A DNA stretch of 64,000 bases from Nesterenkonia sandarakina (GCF_013410215.1 NZ_JACCFQ010000001.1:1736001-1800000), one strand, 5' to 3'; numbered from the stretch's first letter, positions 51,196 through 60,530 are shown. Notes: generated by a model from the letters alone, not told the origin. A program made the numbers and translations.

Positions 51196-52272
51196 TCACC
51201 CGAAGGCGTGGTGCTCCGCCAGCGGATGATCGATCACGTGCAGAATCTGCTCCCGGGTCCAGGGCGCGCCGGCGGCGACGTCGCGCATCACCGCGGGCAG
51301 CTCCGATAACGGGGAGTGCCCGCTGATCAGCATCTCGAAACGGGAGTCGAGCAGATCCAGCGCCGTAGCGAGGCGCTCACCACGGGTGCGGCGCATCCGG
51401 CGCGGCCCGGGCACCTGGCCGACCTGGGTCGCCACGATCCGCAGCCGGCGGGCGTGGAAATCGGCCCCCAGCGGGATCTGCTGCTCCGCGGTGCCGTACC
51501 AGGACTGCTCGACGATCACGGCGTCGTCGCCGGCCAGTCGCAGCGCACTGGCGAGACCGGCGGAGCTGGCGGTGCTGTGCAGGACCACGTCGTTATCGGG
51601 CGACGCCTCCTCCGGGGCGACGGCCTCCAGGCCCAGAGATTCGATGAAGCCGCGCCGCTCGGCGTCGATCTCCACCACCTGCAGGCGCTGCAGTGCCATC
51701 TTCGAGGCCAATAGCGCGGTGGTCAGCCCGATCAGGCCCCCGCCGACGACGGCGACCCGGTCACCCACCAGGACCGGGCCCTCCCAGAGCCCGTTGAGTC
51801 CCACCTCACCGATCCCTGCGAGCAGCGCCCGCTGCGGGGTGCACCCTTCGGGCACCACATGGGCGGCGGCCTCCGGGACCACGACATGCTCACGGTGACC
51901 GGCCAGGGTGAAGACCGTCTCTCCGATCAGGGACTCGTTGCCCTGCCGGACCACCCCGACATTGAGGTAGCCGTGGGAGACCGGGAACGGCAGCTCGCCG
52001 AGCTGGAAGGGCGCCTGCATGGTCTCGGTGATGTTCGCGGGCACCTCACCGCGGTGCACCAGGGATTCGGTGCCGCGAGAGATCCCGCTGTACAGCGTCT
52101 CGATCAGCAGCTCACCCGGTCCCGGCTCAGGCAGACCGACCTCGCGCAGCGCCCCGGTGTGGGCGGCTTCGGTCCAATACTGTTGAGACGTCTGCGACGG
52201 GTGCGAGGTCCGATCAGGCCCCTGGAGATCTGCACTGACACCGGTGACACTGGACTCGCTCATGACACTCAT
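51196..52272 (-). CDS. Medium-chain dehydrogenase (MDR) without zinc ligands
   Basis: About 358 residues of an MDR alcohol-dehydrogenase fold. The catalytic-zinc Cys of the N-terminal domain is replaced in YSGISRGTESL, and the GHE motif reads SHGYLN; no four-Cys structural-zinc loop is present. The Rossmann motif is VAVVGGGLIGLTTALLA. The S-G-I-S-x-G-T-E pattern resembles BchC-type chlorophyllide dehydrogenases. It would be an NAD(P)-dependent oxidoreductase acting on an unknown substrate. Start choices at 52275, 52272 and 52263 are close; GGAGA upstream favours the first two. It is cotranscribed with the PTPS-like gene. Confidence 0.78.
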   Translation of the reverse strand: MSVMSESSVTGVSADLQGPDRTSHPSQTSQQYWTEAAHTGALREVGLPEPGPGELLIETLYSGISRGTESLVHRGEVPANITETMQAPFQLGELPFPVSHGYLNVGVVRQGNESLIGETVFTLAGHREHVVVPEAAAHVVPEGCTPQRALLAGIGEVGLNGLWEGPVLVGDRVAVVGGGLIGLTTALLASKMALQRLQVVEIDAERRGFIESLGLEAVAPEEASPDNDVVLHSTASSAGLASALRLAGDDAVIVEQSWYGTAEQQIPLGADFHARRLRIVATQVGQVPGPRRMRRTRGERLATALDLLDSRFEMLISGHSPLSELPAVMRDVAAGAPWTREQILHVIDHPLAEHHAFG

Positions 52273-52327
52273 CATGCCAGAGGTCTCCGCGCGGACGCTG
52301 CGGTGCCGGCTGTGCCAGAATCGGGAC

Positions 52328-53431
52328 GTGCTGAAGCTCTTCTTCGACTGCCGGTACACCCGGACCCAGGTCCACGACGGCATCTCCAGGTTCACCGCCT
52401 CCCTGGTGGAGGCGGCCGCCGAGCGGGCCGATGTCACGATGCTGATCAGCGATCCGGAGCAGCTGAACCTGCTGCCGGAGCTGCCGCATCTGCAGATCTC
52501 CGCGCCGACCTCGGCCCGCGAGCCCTGGGTCAGCCGGCAGATCAACCCGCACCGTCCCGATGTGGTGTTCTCCCCGATGCAGACCATGGGCGGCCGGGGC
52601 CGGAACTACCCGTTGATCCTCACGGTGCACGACCTCATCTACTACGCCCATCGCACGCCGCCCCCGGATCTTCCCGCCCTGGTGCGGCTGGGGTGGCGGG
52701 CCTATCACCTGTCCTACCTGCCGCAGCGGCTGGTGCTCAACCAGGCCGACGCCGTGGCGACGGTCTCCGAGACCACGCGCGGGCTGATCCGGGGCCATGC
52801 GCTGACCCGCCGCCCGGTGGAGCTGATCTCCAATGCCCCGCCCACCGTGGAGCAGCCTCGAGACGCCTCCGCCGATCCGACCCGTGAACTCATCTATATG
52901 GGCTCCTTCATGGGCTATAAGAACGTCGAATCCGTGATCGCGGGCCTGAACCGGCTCCCCGGATATACCCTGCACCTGTGCAGCCCGATCCAGCCCGCTC
53001 AAGAAGCTGCGCTCCGGGCGCTCGCAGATGACCCCGACCAGCTGGTCTTTCACCACGGGATCTCCGACGCCGAGTACCGAGTCCTGCTTCGACGGGCCAG
53101 CGCCCTGGTCTCACTGTCCCAGGCCGAGGGCTATGGACTGCCGGTGGTGGAAGCCATGGCCCACGGAACGCCCTGCGTGCTCTCCGAGCTTCCGATCTTC
53201 ACTGAGATCGGGGGAGCCGCGGTAGCCGATTCCGGTGTCCAGGTGGTTCCTGGTCGGGATCCGGACGCCTTCGCCAAGGCGGTGCGCAGACTTGAGCAGC
53301 CCGCGGTGTTCAGCCGCGCGTCCGGCGCCGCGCGTGCCCGCAGCCTCCAGTTCTCCTGGGCCGAGTCGGCGGCATCCCTGGTCACGCTGGGGGAGCGCCT
53401 GGCCGGGCACGGCCGCGCGGGCGGAGGCTGA
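52328..53431 (+). CDS. GT4 glycosyltransferase
   Basis: About 367 residues with a GT-B fold: KLFFDCRYTRTQVHDGISRF at the N-terminus, ILTVHDLIYYAHRTPP, ATVSETTRGLI, the donor-domain start IYMGSFMGYKNVESVI and the nucleotide-sugar site SLSQAEGYGLPVVEAMAHGTPCVL (EX7E). It transfers a sugar to an unknown acceptor. The GTG at 52328 is used because the conserved fold begins here and CAGAAT-N6-GTG partly fits the leaderless pattern. It is divergent from the MDR/PTPS-like operon with about 55 bp between starts, so the three may form one functional group. Confidence 0.85.
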   Translation: MLKLFFDCRYTRTQVHDGISRFTASLVEAAAERADVTMLISDPEQLNLLPELPHLQISAPTSAREPWVSRQINPHRPDVVFSPMQTMGGRGRNYPLILTVHDLIYYAHRTPPPDLPALVRLGWRAYHLSYLPQRLVLNQADAVATVSETTRGLIRGHALTRRPVELISNAPPTVEQPRDASADPTRELIYMGSFMGYKNVESVIAGLNRLPGYTLHLCSPIQPAQEAALRALADDPDQLVFHHGISDAEYRVLLRRASALVSLSQAEGYGLPVVEAMAHGTPCVLSELPIFTEIGGAAVADSGVQVVPGRDPDAFAKAVRRLEQPAVFSRASGAARARSLQFSWAESAASLVTLGERLAGHGRAGGG

Positions 53432-53497
53432 TCCCAACGCGGCTGATCCCGCACCGCTGATCAAGCACGGCTCATCACGCACCGCTGAACCTCACGC
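53426..53497. repeat. Degenerate short tandem array after the GT4 gene
   Basis: Five imperfect units of 13-15 bp built around GGCTGATC or GCTGATC run across and beyond the GT4 stop codon. Divergence is much greater than in the 11-bp array at 4887. It sits between convergent genes and has no coding role. Confidence 0.45.
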
Positions 53498-53530
53498 GAT
53501 GCGACCAAGGGTGTGGCTGTGCCCTTTGCG

Positions 53531-54730
53531 TCAGCCGGAGACCACAGGGTTCTCGGAGGTTCCCTCCCGGGCCCTGCGTGCCGAGGCGACGTCGTCCACG
53601 ACGATCACGATATGGCGCACGCTGGAGATCAGGGACCCGTAGAGCGGCCAGGTGTCTCTCGGCAGGCCTTGGTTCTGCGACATCTCTGCCGAGAGCGAGC
53701 TCAGGTTCTCGTGCAGCGAGGCGACCTCGGCGTCCGGGTCGGCGATGGAGCGCCCGGCGTCGCCGACGATCTGTGCCCAGCGTTCACGGAACTGGTGGTC
53801 CCACTCGCCCTCGGTGTAGCTGGCCTCACGCAGGGTCCGTGCCAGATGGCGCAGGTGTGAGACACCCTCGTCAGCGCGTTCCAGGATCTCCTCATAGCTC
53901 GCCTCAGCGGCGTTCCAGCTGCTGGTCTGCAGGGTCTCCCGGCCCTGCCGGGCGCGTGGATTGACGCGGCGGGATTCACGGGCGAAGCGCACCACGGTCC
54001 AGGCGGAGTTCAGCTCCGCCGTCATCGATTCGGTCTCCTGGAACCACGCCTCGGCCTTGTCGGTGTCCCAGGAGTCGGAGAACTCCTCGGAGATGCTGAT
54101 CAGGACCCCGCCCATCCGCTCATTGATGCTGTCCACATAACGCCCGGCCTGTTTGTCCCGAAGCGGCGGCAGGATCAGCAGGTTGACCACAAGCCCCGCG
54201 GCCACCCCGACGGCAACCTCGATGATGCGATCATCCAGGAGCGGCTGCTGATCGTCGAAGCCGCTGCCCAGCACGAAGATCGCGGTGGTGGCGATCGCGA
54301 TGCCCTCATCTCGGATCCAGGAGACCCGGGCCGCGGTGATCCCCACGAGCAGTGCCAGCGCGAAGGTCCACAGGCTGACCCCGAGGAAGTGTCCGATCAG
54401 GAAGGACAGGCCCACCCCGAGGGTCGAGGCGATGGTGGTCTGGACTCCGCGGGTGAGCGAGCGGTGCACCGTGGCGTGCACGGTGAGGATCGCCGTCCAG
54501 GGGGCGAGGAACGCCAGTTCAGACTCCAACACCTCGGTCGAGACCCACCACGCGCCCGTGCCGGCGATCACGGTCTTGAGGATCTGCAGCACGTCGGTGA
54601 TGAACTCGGGACGTTGAAGCAGGCTTCGGATGTCACGGCTGCGTCTCTCCGGGGCCGATCCGTGGCCCGGGTGCTGCTCGGTGTCTCGCTGCGGATGTTC
54701 CGGCGTCGTCTCCTGGTGGCGGCGGGCCAC
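53531..54730 (-). CDS. FUSC-family aromatic acid exporter-like membrane protein
   Basis: About 399 residues: a polar N-terminus, then six membrane helices (roughly 45-190; AFLAPWTAILTVHATVHRSLTRGVQTTIASTLGVGLSFLIG, ALALLVGITAARVSW), and a long C-terminal cytosolic helical domain. FUSC/YccS/AaeB-like proteins export aromatic or other acids. The GTG at 54730 is chosen because GAGGAGG lies five bases upstream (54735-54741); extending to 54778 adds 16 residues across that site and a TATTCT -10-like hexamer. It converges with the GT4 gene. Confidence 0.83.
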   Translation of the reverse strand: MARRHQETTPEHPQRDTEQHPGHGSAPERRSRDIRSLLQRPEFITDVLQILKTVIAGTGAWWVSTEVLESELAFLAPWTAILTVHATVHRSLTRGVQTTIASTLGVGLSFLIGHFLGVSLWTFALALLVGITAARVSWIRDEGIAIATTAIFVLGSGFDDQQPLLDDRIIEVAVGVAAGLVVNLLILPPLRDKQAGRYVDSINERMGGVLISISEEFSDSWDTDKAEAWFQETESMTAELNSAWTVVRFARESRRVNPRARQGRETLQTSSWNAAEASYEEILERADEGVSHLRHLARTLREASYTEGEWDHQFRERWAQIVGDAGRSIADPDAEVASLHENLSSLSAEMSQNQGLPRDTWPLYGSLISSVRHIVIVVDDVASARRAREGTSENPVVSG

Positions 54731-54805
54731 GAGTCCTCCTCGGGTAGTTCTCGGCAGCGGGCGAGAATATTCTGCCATTGTCGCGGCCGCTCAGGAACTG
54801 CGGCG

Positions 54806-55372
54806 TCACCGGTCGTCCAGTGGCAGCAATACCGAGGGTTCCAGATCACCGGTGAGCAGCAGTGGGTTGATGTACTCCCCGTAGAGCCGCACACCCCAAT
54901 GCAGGCAGGGTGTGGCGCAATGGCTCGGACTGACCGCCAGCGTTGCCACCGGATCCCCGGTGCTGACCCGATCGCCGACCTGAAGGCTGCTCTCCACAGG
55001 TTCGAAGGAGCTGAGGTAGCCGTCGCCGTGGCGGATGGAGAGCACGGGCCGGTCCACGACGACGCCGACGAAGCTGACCTCACCCTCGGCAGGTGCGCGG
55101 ATGCTCACCGAGGTCTCCAGCGGACCCAAATCTGCTCCTCGGTGACCTGCACCCCAGGGGGAGGGCGGTCTGGTGAAAGGCCGCAGCTCACCTGCGGACA
55201 CCGGAGGGACCCAAAGCGCCCGTGTCGCTGATGGCGCGTCGAGCTCCGTAGGGTCGATTCCCAGCAGCAGCGATCCGGCTGAGGCGGGAGTCAACACCCC
55301 CAGAACAAGCAGCAGCGTGAGACCCAGCGTTGCTGCCCTGAGCCGTCCGAATCTGCACCCGCTCGCGTCCAT
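54806..55372 (-). CDS. M23 (LytM-like) peptidase domain secreted protein, altered active site
   Basis: The 188-residue protein has a signal peptide (about residues 1-33, ending ASAG) and an M23 fold. The zinc ligands His77 and Asp81 (HRGADLG) and His158 (CLHWG) remain. The two catalytic histidines of active LytM enzymes are replaced: the first His of HxH is Cys156 and the Y-x-H-L histidine is Glu124 (SSFEPV). It may bind rather than cut peptidoglycan. Location upstream of rpsB, divergent, is the usual actinobacterial position. The ATG at 55372 is the only start that gives a proper signal peptide. Confidence 0.85.
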   Translation of the reverse strand: MDASGCRFGRLRAATLGLTLLLVLGVLTPASAGSLLLGIDPTELDAPSATRALWVPPVSAGELRPFTRPPSPWGAGHRGADLGPLETSVSIRAPAEGEVSFVGVVVDRPVLSIRHGDGYLSSFEPVESSLQVGDRVSTGDPVATLAVSPSHCATPCLHWGVRLYGEYINPLLLTGDLEPSVLLPLDDR

Positions 55373-55755
55373 GCATCCAGCCTCGACCACCGGCGAACCC
55401 CGATCCCCGCGAACGCGCTGAAGTGTGCAGCGTGAGGGCCCCCGGCGGATCCCTGCGACGGTTGGGGAAAACGCCGTCGAGCGGCTAAGCTGAACCCCAG
55501 CAGTTGACACTGGCGCGTCTCGGCGTGCCTGGATCAGCTGACTACGCGCAGGAGCTGCCCGAGTGATCGGGGCGTTTCTCATCGGTCCACATCGCTGTCC
55601 CTGACCTTGGAACAGCCATGCGGCGAGAACGCGAGGCCTCTCCCTCTTCTGCCAGGAGCCCGAGAGAACCGGGCCATTGTCCAACCGAGAATCCCAGCCG
55701 GAGCTGCATCAGGCATGTCCTGCATGTTCTAAGCCCGGCATCGAAAGGAAATACC
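55373..55755 (+). promoter_or_regulatory. rpsB: 383-bp rpsB upstream region
   Basis: This gap between the divergent M23-like gene and rpsB holds a candidate promoter TTGGGG-N18-TAAGCT (55462-55491) and a downstream TTGACA (55504-55509) without a clear -10. The resulting leader of about 250 bases is long and GC-rich, as expected for a ribosomal protein S2 leader under autogenous control, but no known motif was confirmed. No small gene is convincing here. Confidence 0.4.
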
Positions 55756-56652
55756 ATGCCTGTCGTCACCATGCGCCAGCTGCTCGACTCCGGTGTCCAC
55801 TTCGGTCACCAGACTCGCCGCTGGAACCCGAAGATGAAGCGCTTCATCTTCACCGAGCGCAACGGCATCTACATCGTTGACCTCCAGCAGTCCCTGACCT
55901 ACATCGACACTGCCTACGAGTTCGTCAAGCAGACCGTCGCCCACGGCGGCTCCGTCCTCTTCGTCGGCACCAAGAAGCAGGGCCAGGAAGCCATCGCCGA
56001 GCAGGCCACCCGCGTCGGCCAGCCCTACGTCAACCATCGTTGGCTCGGCGGCATGCTGACCAACTTCCAGACGGTCTCCAAGCGCGTGCAGCGCATGAAG
56101 GAGCTCGAGGAGATCGACTTCGACGACGTCGCAGGCTCCGGTCACACCAAGAAGGAACTGCTGCTGATGCGCCGCGAGCTCACCAAGCTGCAGTCGAACC
56201 TCGGTGGTATCCGCAACCTGACCAAGACCCCCTCTGCGGTCTGGATCGTCGACACCAACAAGGAGCACCTGGCGGTCGATGAGGCCAAGAAGCTGGGCAT
56301 CCCCGTGATCGCCATCCTCGACACCAACTGCGACCCCGATGACGTCCAGTACCCGATCCCGGGCAACGACGACGCCATCCGGTCCGTGGACCTGCTGACC
56401 CGCGTGATCGCCGACGCCGTGGCCGATGGCCTCATGGCTCGCGAGAACAAGCGCGGCGGCGGCTCCGGCGCGGCTGCCGAGCCGATGGCCGAGTGGGAGC
56501 GCGAGCTGCTCGAGCAGCACGCCACCGAGAAGTCCGCCGAGGCTGAGAAGTCGGAGCAGGCTGCAGAGCCCGCCAAGGCTGAGCAGTCCACCGAGGCTCC
56601 CGCCGCTGAGTCCACCGAGTCCACCGACGCTTCGGCTGAAGAAGCCAAGTAA
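55756..56652 (+). CDS. rpsB: 30S ribosomal protein S2
   Basis: The 298-residue S2 protein begins [27 protein letters not shown] and contains [11 protein letters not shown] and the closing [15 protein letters not shown]. It has the usual length plus a 60-residue Ala/Glu/Ser-rich acidic tail typical of actinobacteria. S2 binds the head of the 30S subunit. AAAGGAA (55744-55750) precedes the ATG. It heads the conserved rpsB-tsf-pyrH-frr-cdsA series. Confidence 0.98.
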   Translation: MPVVTMRQLLDSGVHFGHQTRRWNPKMKRFIFTERNGIYIVDLQQSLTYIDTAYEFVKQTVAHGGSVLFVGTKKQGQEAIAEQATRVGQPYVNHRWLGGMLTNFQTVSKRVQRMKELEEIDFDDVAGSGHTKKELLLMRRELTKLQSNLGGIRNLTKTPSAVWIVDTNKEHLAVDEAKKLGIPVIAILDTNCDPDDVQYPIPGNDDAIRSVDLLTRVIADAVADGLMARENKRGGGSGAAAEPMAEWERELLEQHATEKSAEAEKSEQAAEPAKAEQSTEAPAAESTESTDASAEEAK

Positions 56653-56671
56653 AGAGAGGAACTGCTTTTCT

Positions 56672-57511
56672 ATGGCGAACTACACCGCTGCAGACATCAA
56701 GGCCCTGCGTGAGCGCACCGGCGCCGGCATGATGGACGTGAAGAAGGCTCTGGATGAGACCGACGGCGATACCGAGAAGGCCCTCGAGGCCATCCGGATC
56801 CGCGGACTCAAGGGTGCTGCCAAGCGCGAAGGCCGCTCCGCCGTGGAGGGCCTGGTCACCGCCAAGGTCGTCAACCGCACCAAGGGCTTCCTGATCGAGA
56901 TCAACGCCGAGACCGACTTCGTGGCCAAGTCCGCGAAGTTCGTCGCGCTGGCCGACAAGGTCCTCGAGACCGCCGTCGCCCACGACGTGGACACCGTGGA
57001 GGCGCTCCTGGAGGCCGACGTCGAGGGCAAGAAGCTCGTCGACTTCGTCACCGAAGAGGGCGCGATCCTCGGCGAGAAGGTCGTCGTGCGTCGTCTTGCC
57101 ACGGTCGAGGGCTCCTTCGTGGACGCCTACCTGCACAAGACCTCCAAGGACCTTCCGGCTCAGGTCGGCGTGCTCTTCGCCGTCGACGCCGACTCGGACC
57201 AGGCCAAGGAAGCTGCCCACGACATCGCGGTGCACGCCGCCGCGCTGTCCCCGCAGTTCCTGACCCGCGACGAGGTCCCCGCGGAGACCGTGGCCGATGA
57301 GCGCCGCATCGCCGAGGAGACCGCACGGGCCGAGAACAAGCCCGAGCAGGCGATGACCAAGATCATCGAGGGACGCACCAACGCGTACTTCAAGGACAAC
57401 GTGCTGGTCGACCAGCCGTTCGCCAAGGACCCGAAGAAGACCGTCACCCAGGTCCTCGAGTCCGCCGGCACGTCCGCGAAGGGTCTGGCTCGCTTCCGCG
57501 TCGGAGCCTGA
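56672..57511 (+). CDS. tsf: Elongation factor Ts
   Basis: The 279-residue EF-Ts begins with MANYTAADIKALRERTGAG, with the signature LRERTGAGMMDVKKAL followed by TD(G)D and the core EINAETDFVAK. It is the GDP/GTP exchange factor for EF-Tu. GAGAGGA lies upstream of ATG 56672, 20 bases after rpsB, so the two are cotranscribed. A strong terminator follows at 57596. Confidence 0.98.
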   Translation: MANYTAADIKALRERTGAGMMDVKKALDETDGDTEKALEAIRIRGLKGAAKREGRSAVEGLVTAKVVNRTKGFLIEINAETDFVAKSAKFVALADKVLETAVAHDVDTVEALLEADVEGKKLVDFVTEEGAILGEKVVVRRLATVEGSFVDAYLHKTSKDLPAQVGVLFAVDADSDQAKEAAHDIAVHAAALSPQFLTRDEVPAETVADERRIAEETARAENKPEQAMTKIIEGRTNAYFKDNVLVDQPFAKDPKKTVTQVLESAGTSAKGLARFRVGA

Positions 57512-57595
57512 TGCTTGATGCCGCTGAGACTCGCGGCAGCTGAACTGCAGAGCCGCTGACCATTAGACTGGTCGCAGCTCAACAGTTCAGACGTC

Positions 57596-57636
57596 AAGGG
57601 GGTGGCCACTTCACACGAGGTGGTCACCCCCTTTTC
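57596..57636 (+). terminator. Rho-independent terminator after tsf
   Basis: AAGGGGGTGGCCAC... pairs with GTGGTCACCCCCTT over about 17 bp (57596-57612 with 57617-57633, two G-U pairs), followed by TTTT. It separates rpsB-tsf from pyrH, so pyrH needs its own promoter. Confidence 0.92.
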
Positions 57637-57731
57637 TGTGCCCACCGCGGCCTGCTTCGGTCGCAGCGGCCGCCCGTGAGCGGCTCAACGCGACCACCTC
57701 ACCCCGCCCCACGAACCCCTGGAGGACACCC

Positions 57732-58454
57732 ATGACCACAGAGACCCCGACCCACCGCCGCCGTGTGCTCCTGAAGCTCTCCGGAGAGGTCTTCGGCGGA
57801 GGTGCAGTGGGAGTGGATCCGGCCACGGTGCGCGGGATCGCTGAGCAGATCGCCGCCGTCAAGGGTCAGGTGGAAGTCTCCGTCGTCGTCGGCGGCGGCA
57901 ACTTCTTCCGCGGCGCCGAGCTCTCCCGCGCCGGCATGGACCGGGCCCGCGCCGACTACATCGGCATGCTGGGCACCGTGATGAACGCCCTGGCGCTGCA
58001 GGACTTCCTGGAGCAGGCCGGGCAGCCCACCCGCGTGCAGACCGCCATCACCATGGGTCAGGTCGCTGAGTCCTACATCCCGCTGCGCGCCGTGCGCCAC
58101 ATGGAGAAGGACCGGGTCGTCGTCTTCGGCGCCGGCGCAGGCATGCCCTACTTCTCCACCGACACCGTCTGTGCCCAGCGCGCGCTGGAGACCCGTTCAG
58201 ACATGGTGCTGATGGCCAAGTCCGGTGTGGACGGGATCTACACGGCGGACCCGAAGACCACCCCCGACGCGCAGAAGCTGGATCACCTCACCTACACCGA
58301 CGCGCTGCGCAAGAACATCCGCGTGATGGACCAGACCGCGATGACCATGTGCAATGACAACGACCTGAACATGCGGGTCTTCGGCATGGAGGGCGAGGGC
58401 AACGTCACCCGCGCCCTGCTCGGCGAGGAGATCGGCACGCTGGTCACCCCCTGA
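57732..58454 (+). CDS. pyrH: UMP kinase
   Basis: The 240-residue amino-acid-kinase-fold enzyme phosphorylates UMP to UDP. It shows the P-loop-like start [23 protein letters not shown], the conserved [17 protein letters not shown] and [11 protein letters not shown] with the UMP-binding region. PyrH is hexameric and allosterically controlled by UTP and GTP. GGAGG lies before the ATG. It sits between tsf and frr in the standard order. Confidence 0.97.
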   Translation: MTTETPTHRRRVLLKLSGEVFGGGAVGVDPATVRGIAEQIAAVKGQVEVSVVVGGGNFFRGAELSRAGMDRARADYIGMLGTVMNALALQDFLEQAGQPTRVQTAITMGQVAESYIPLRAVRHMEKDRVVVFGAGAGMPYFSTDTVCAQRALETRSDMVLMAKSGVDGIYTADPKTTPDAQKLDHLTYTDALRKNIRVMDQTAMTMCNDNDLNMRVFGMEGEGNVTRALLGEEIGTLVTP

Positions 58455-58532
58455 CCTGGTGGCCCGGACTAGACTGGACCTCTATTGAGTCCGCAACGTC
58501 TTCCCACAACGTCATCCCATAAGGAGACCCCC

Positions 58533-59090
58533 GTGATTGATGAGACCCTGGCAGATGCCAAGGAGCAGTTCGAGCGAGCCATCGAGGCCACCTCGGTCGA
58601 CTTCAGCACCGTGCGCACCGGCCGCGCCAACCCGGCGCTGTACTCCCGGGTGCTGGTGGACTACTACGGCGCCGCCACCCCGCTGCAGCAGCTGGCAGCC
58701 TTCTCCACCCCGGACGCCAAGACCATCCTGATCACCCCCTATGACATCTCAGCGATGCGCGACATCGAGCGGGCGCTGTCTGACTCTGAGATCGGGGCCA
58801 ACCCCTCCAACGACGGCAAGCAGATCCGGATCACGATCCCGGACCTCACCGAGGAGCGCCGCAAGGAGTACGTCAAGCTGATCAAGTCCAAGGGCGAGGA
58901 CCACAAGGTCTCGGTGCGCAACACCCGGCGCAAGTCCAAGGAGATCATCGAGAAGGCCATCAAGGACGGCGAGGTCGGCAAGGACGATGGCGAGCGCGGC
59001 ACCAAGGAGCTCGAAAGCCTCACCAAGTCCTATGTGGAGAAGATCGATGAGATGAGCAAGCGCAAGGAAGCTGAGCTGCTCGAGGTCTGA
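58533..59090 (+). CDS. frr: Ribosome recycling factor
   Basis: The 185-residue RRF (family length about 185) shows ERAIEATSVDFSTVRTGRANPALYSRVLVDYYG, AATPLQQLA and KQIRITIPDLTEERRKEYVK. With EF-G it splits post-termination ribosomes. The GTG at 58533 is preceded by AAGGAG (58521-58526). TAGACT near 58470 is a possible -10. The TGA overlaps the cdsA start (TGATG). Confidence 0.97.
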   Translation: MIDETLADAKEQFERAIEATSVDFSTVRTGRANPALYSRVLVDYYGAATPLQQLAAFSTPDAKTILITPYDISAMRDIERALSDSEIGANPSNDGKQIRITIPDLTEERRKEYVKLIKSKGEDHKVSVRNTRRKSKEIIEKAIKDGEVGKDDGERGTKELESLTKSYVEKIDEMSKRKEAELLEV

Positions 59091-59944
59091 TGTCAGGCAA
59101 AGCTGGGAGGGACCTGCCCGCAGCCATCATCACCGGTGTCGTCCTGCTGGTCCCGGCACTCCTGGGGATCTTCTTCTTCGAGCTGCTGCTGATCTTCGTC
59201 TGGACCATCCTGCTCTCCATGGGGGTCTGGGAGGTGGCCCGCGCCCTCGAGACCAGGGTGGCACCCAACGGACACCATCTGCGGCTGCCGAAGATTCCGC
59301 TGTTCCTCGGCGCCGTGGCGATGCCCACCGCCGCCTACTTCGGCGGGGTGGAGGCGCTGACGCTGGCGCTGATGGCCACCGGGCTGGCGATCATCGTCGC
59401 CGCGGCGCTCTGGAAGGTGCGCGACCCCGGTCGTTCCATCCTGGCCTCGGTGTTCGTGGCCAGCTGGGTGCCGTTCATGATGTCCTTCGCGGTGCTGCTG
59501 CTCAACCTTGACCAGGGTGACTGGCGGCTCGTCGTCGTCGTGCTGCTGGTGGTCTCCAACGACACCTTCGGCTACATCTTCGGGGTCTTCTTCGGGAAGC
59601 ACCCGATGGCGCCGAAGATCAGCCCGAAGAAGTCCTGGGAGGGCTTCGCGGGCTCGCTGCTCGGGGCCTCCGGCGTCGGGGTGCTGGCCTCCTGGCTGAT
59701 CTTCGATGAGCCGCTCTACGTCGGGGCGGTGCTCGCGGTGGCCGTGGTGGTCGCCTCCACCGCCGGGGACTTCTCCGAGTCGATGGTCAAACGCGAACTC
59801 GGCATCAAGGACATGTCGCGGCTGCTTCCAGGTCACGGCGGAGTGATGGATCGCCTGGACTCGCTGGTCTTCGCAATGCCCACCGCGTTCTTCGTGGTCG
59901 TGGCGTTCAGCGGGGATACCGGTGGTGTTCCACTAGGCTTATGA
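59090..59944 (+). CDS. cdsA: Phosphatidate cytidylyltransferase
   Basis: The 284-residue integral membrane protein makes CDP-diacylglycerol from phosphatidate and CTP. The Cds signature is present near the C-terminus: STAGDFSESMVKRELGIKDMSRLLPGHGGVMDRLDSL, including the catalytic acids. About eight membrane helices precede. It supplies the CDP-lipid used by phosphatidyltransferases such as the one at 45825. It is coupled to frr by one shared base. Confidence 0.96.
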   Translation: MSGKAGRDLPAAIITGVVLLVPALLGIFFFELLLIFVWTILLSMGVWEVARALETRVAPNGHHLRLPKIPLFLGAVAMPTAAYFGGVEALTLALMATGLAIIVAAALWKVRDPGRSILASVFVASWVPFMMSFAVLLLNLDQGDWRLVVVVLLVVSNDTFGYIFGVFFGKHPMAPKISPKKSWEGFAGSLLGASGVGVLASWLIFDEPLYVGAVLAVAVVVASTAGDFSESMVKRELGIKDMSRLLPGHGGVMDRLDSLVFAMPTAFFVVVAFSGDTGGVPLGL

Positions 59945-59946
59945 GC

Positions 59947-60507
59947 ATGGCGCAGAACGAGACGGCACTTTTCACGCTCCTCAACGAGGGCGAGCAGGGT
60001 TATCACCGCGACGAGGTGGATGAATTCATGGCACGCGCCCGCGTGGCCTATGACTCCGGCGAGGGCATGGCGCTGGCCGAGATCCGTGACGTGAGCTTCT
60101 CGATGACCGGCGGCGGCTATGACCCCGCAGAGGTCGACGGCGCGCTGGACCGGCTCGAGGACGCGTTCGCCGGCGCCGAGCGGGACAAGTACATCGATGC
60201 CCATGGCGAGGACGCCTGGTATGAGATGCTCGCCGAACGCGCCGAGCCGCTGCGCGGACGGCTCTCCCGCCCGGACGGCAAACGCTTCCGAGAACCGGCG
60301 CACTCCTCCTCCAACGGCTACCGCAAGGAACAGGTCGACGAACTCTGCCGCCAGCTCGAGCAGTACCTCGACGGGGAGAACCCGATGAGCGTGGACGAGG
60401 TCCGCACCATGACCTTCTCCGGGGCCCACGGCCACAACGGCTACGACGAGGCCCAGGTGGACGCATTCCTGGACAAGATGACCGAGATCATGGCCTCCGT
60501 CGGCTGA
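59947..60507 (+). CDS. DivIVA-domain protein
   Basis: About 186 residues with three copies of the short DivIVA/SepIVA-like pattern: F-x7-G-Y-x3-E-V-D-E-F-M near residue 20, GYDPAEVDGALDRLEDAF, and GYRKEQVDELCRQLEQYL and GYDEAQVDAFLDKMTEIM toward the C-terminus. Such domains mediate coiled-coil polar or septal scaffolds. TAGGCT (59934-59939) ends seven bases before ATG 59947, favouring this start over ATG 59941, which would directly abut the hexamer. It probably has its own promoter despite overlapping the cdsA 3' region. Confidence 0.85.
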   Translation: MAQNETALFTLLNEGEQGYHRDEVDEFMARARVAYDSGEGMALAEIRDVSFSMTGGGYDPAEVDGALDRLEDAFAGAERDKYIDAHGEDAWYEMLAERAEPLRGRLSRPDGKRFREPAHSSSNGYRKEQVDELCRQLEQYLDGENPMSVDEVRTMTFSGAHGHNGYDEAQVDAFLDKMTEIMASVG

Positions 60508-60530
60508 CCCAGCCTTCCCCTTCCCCTTCT

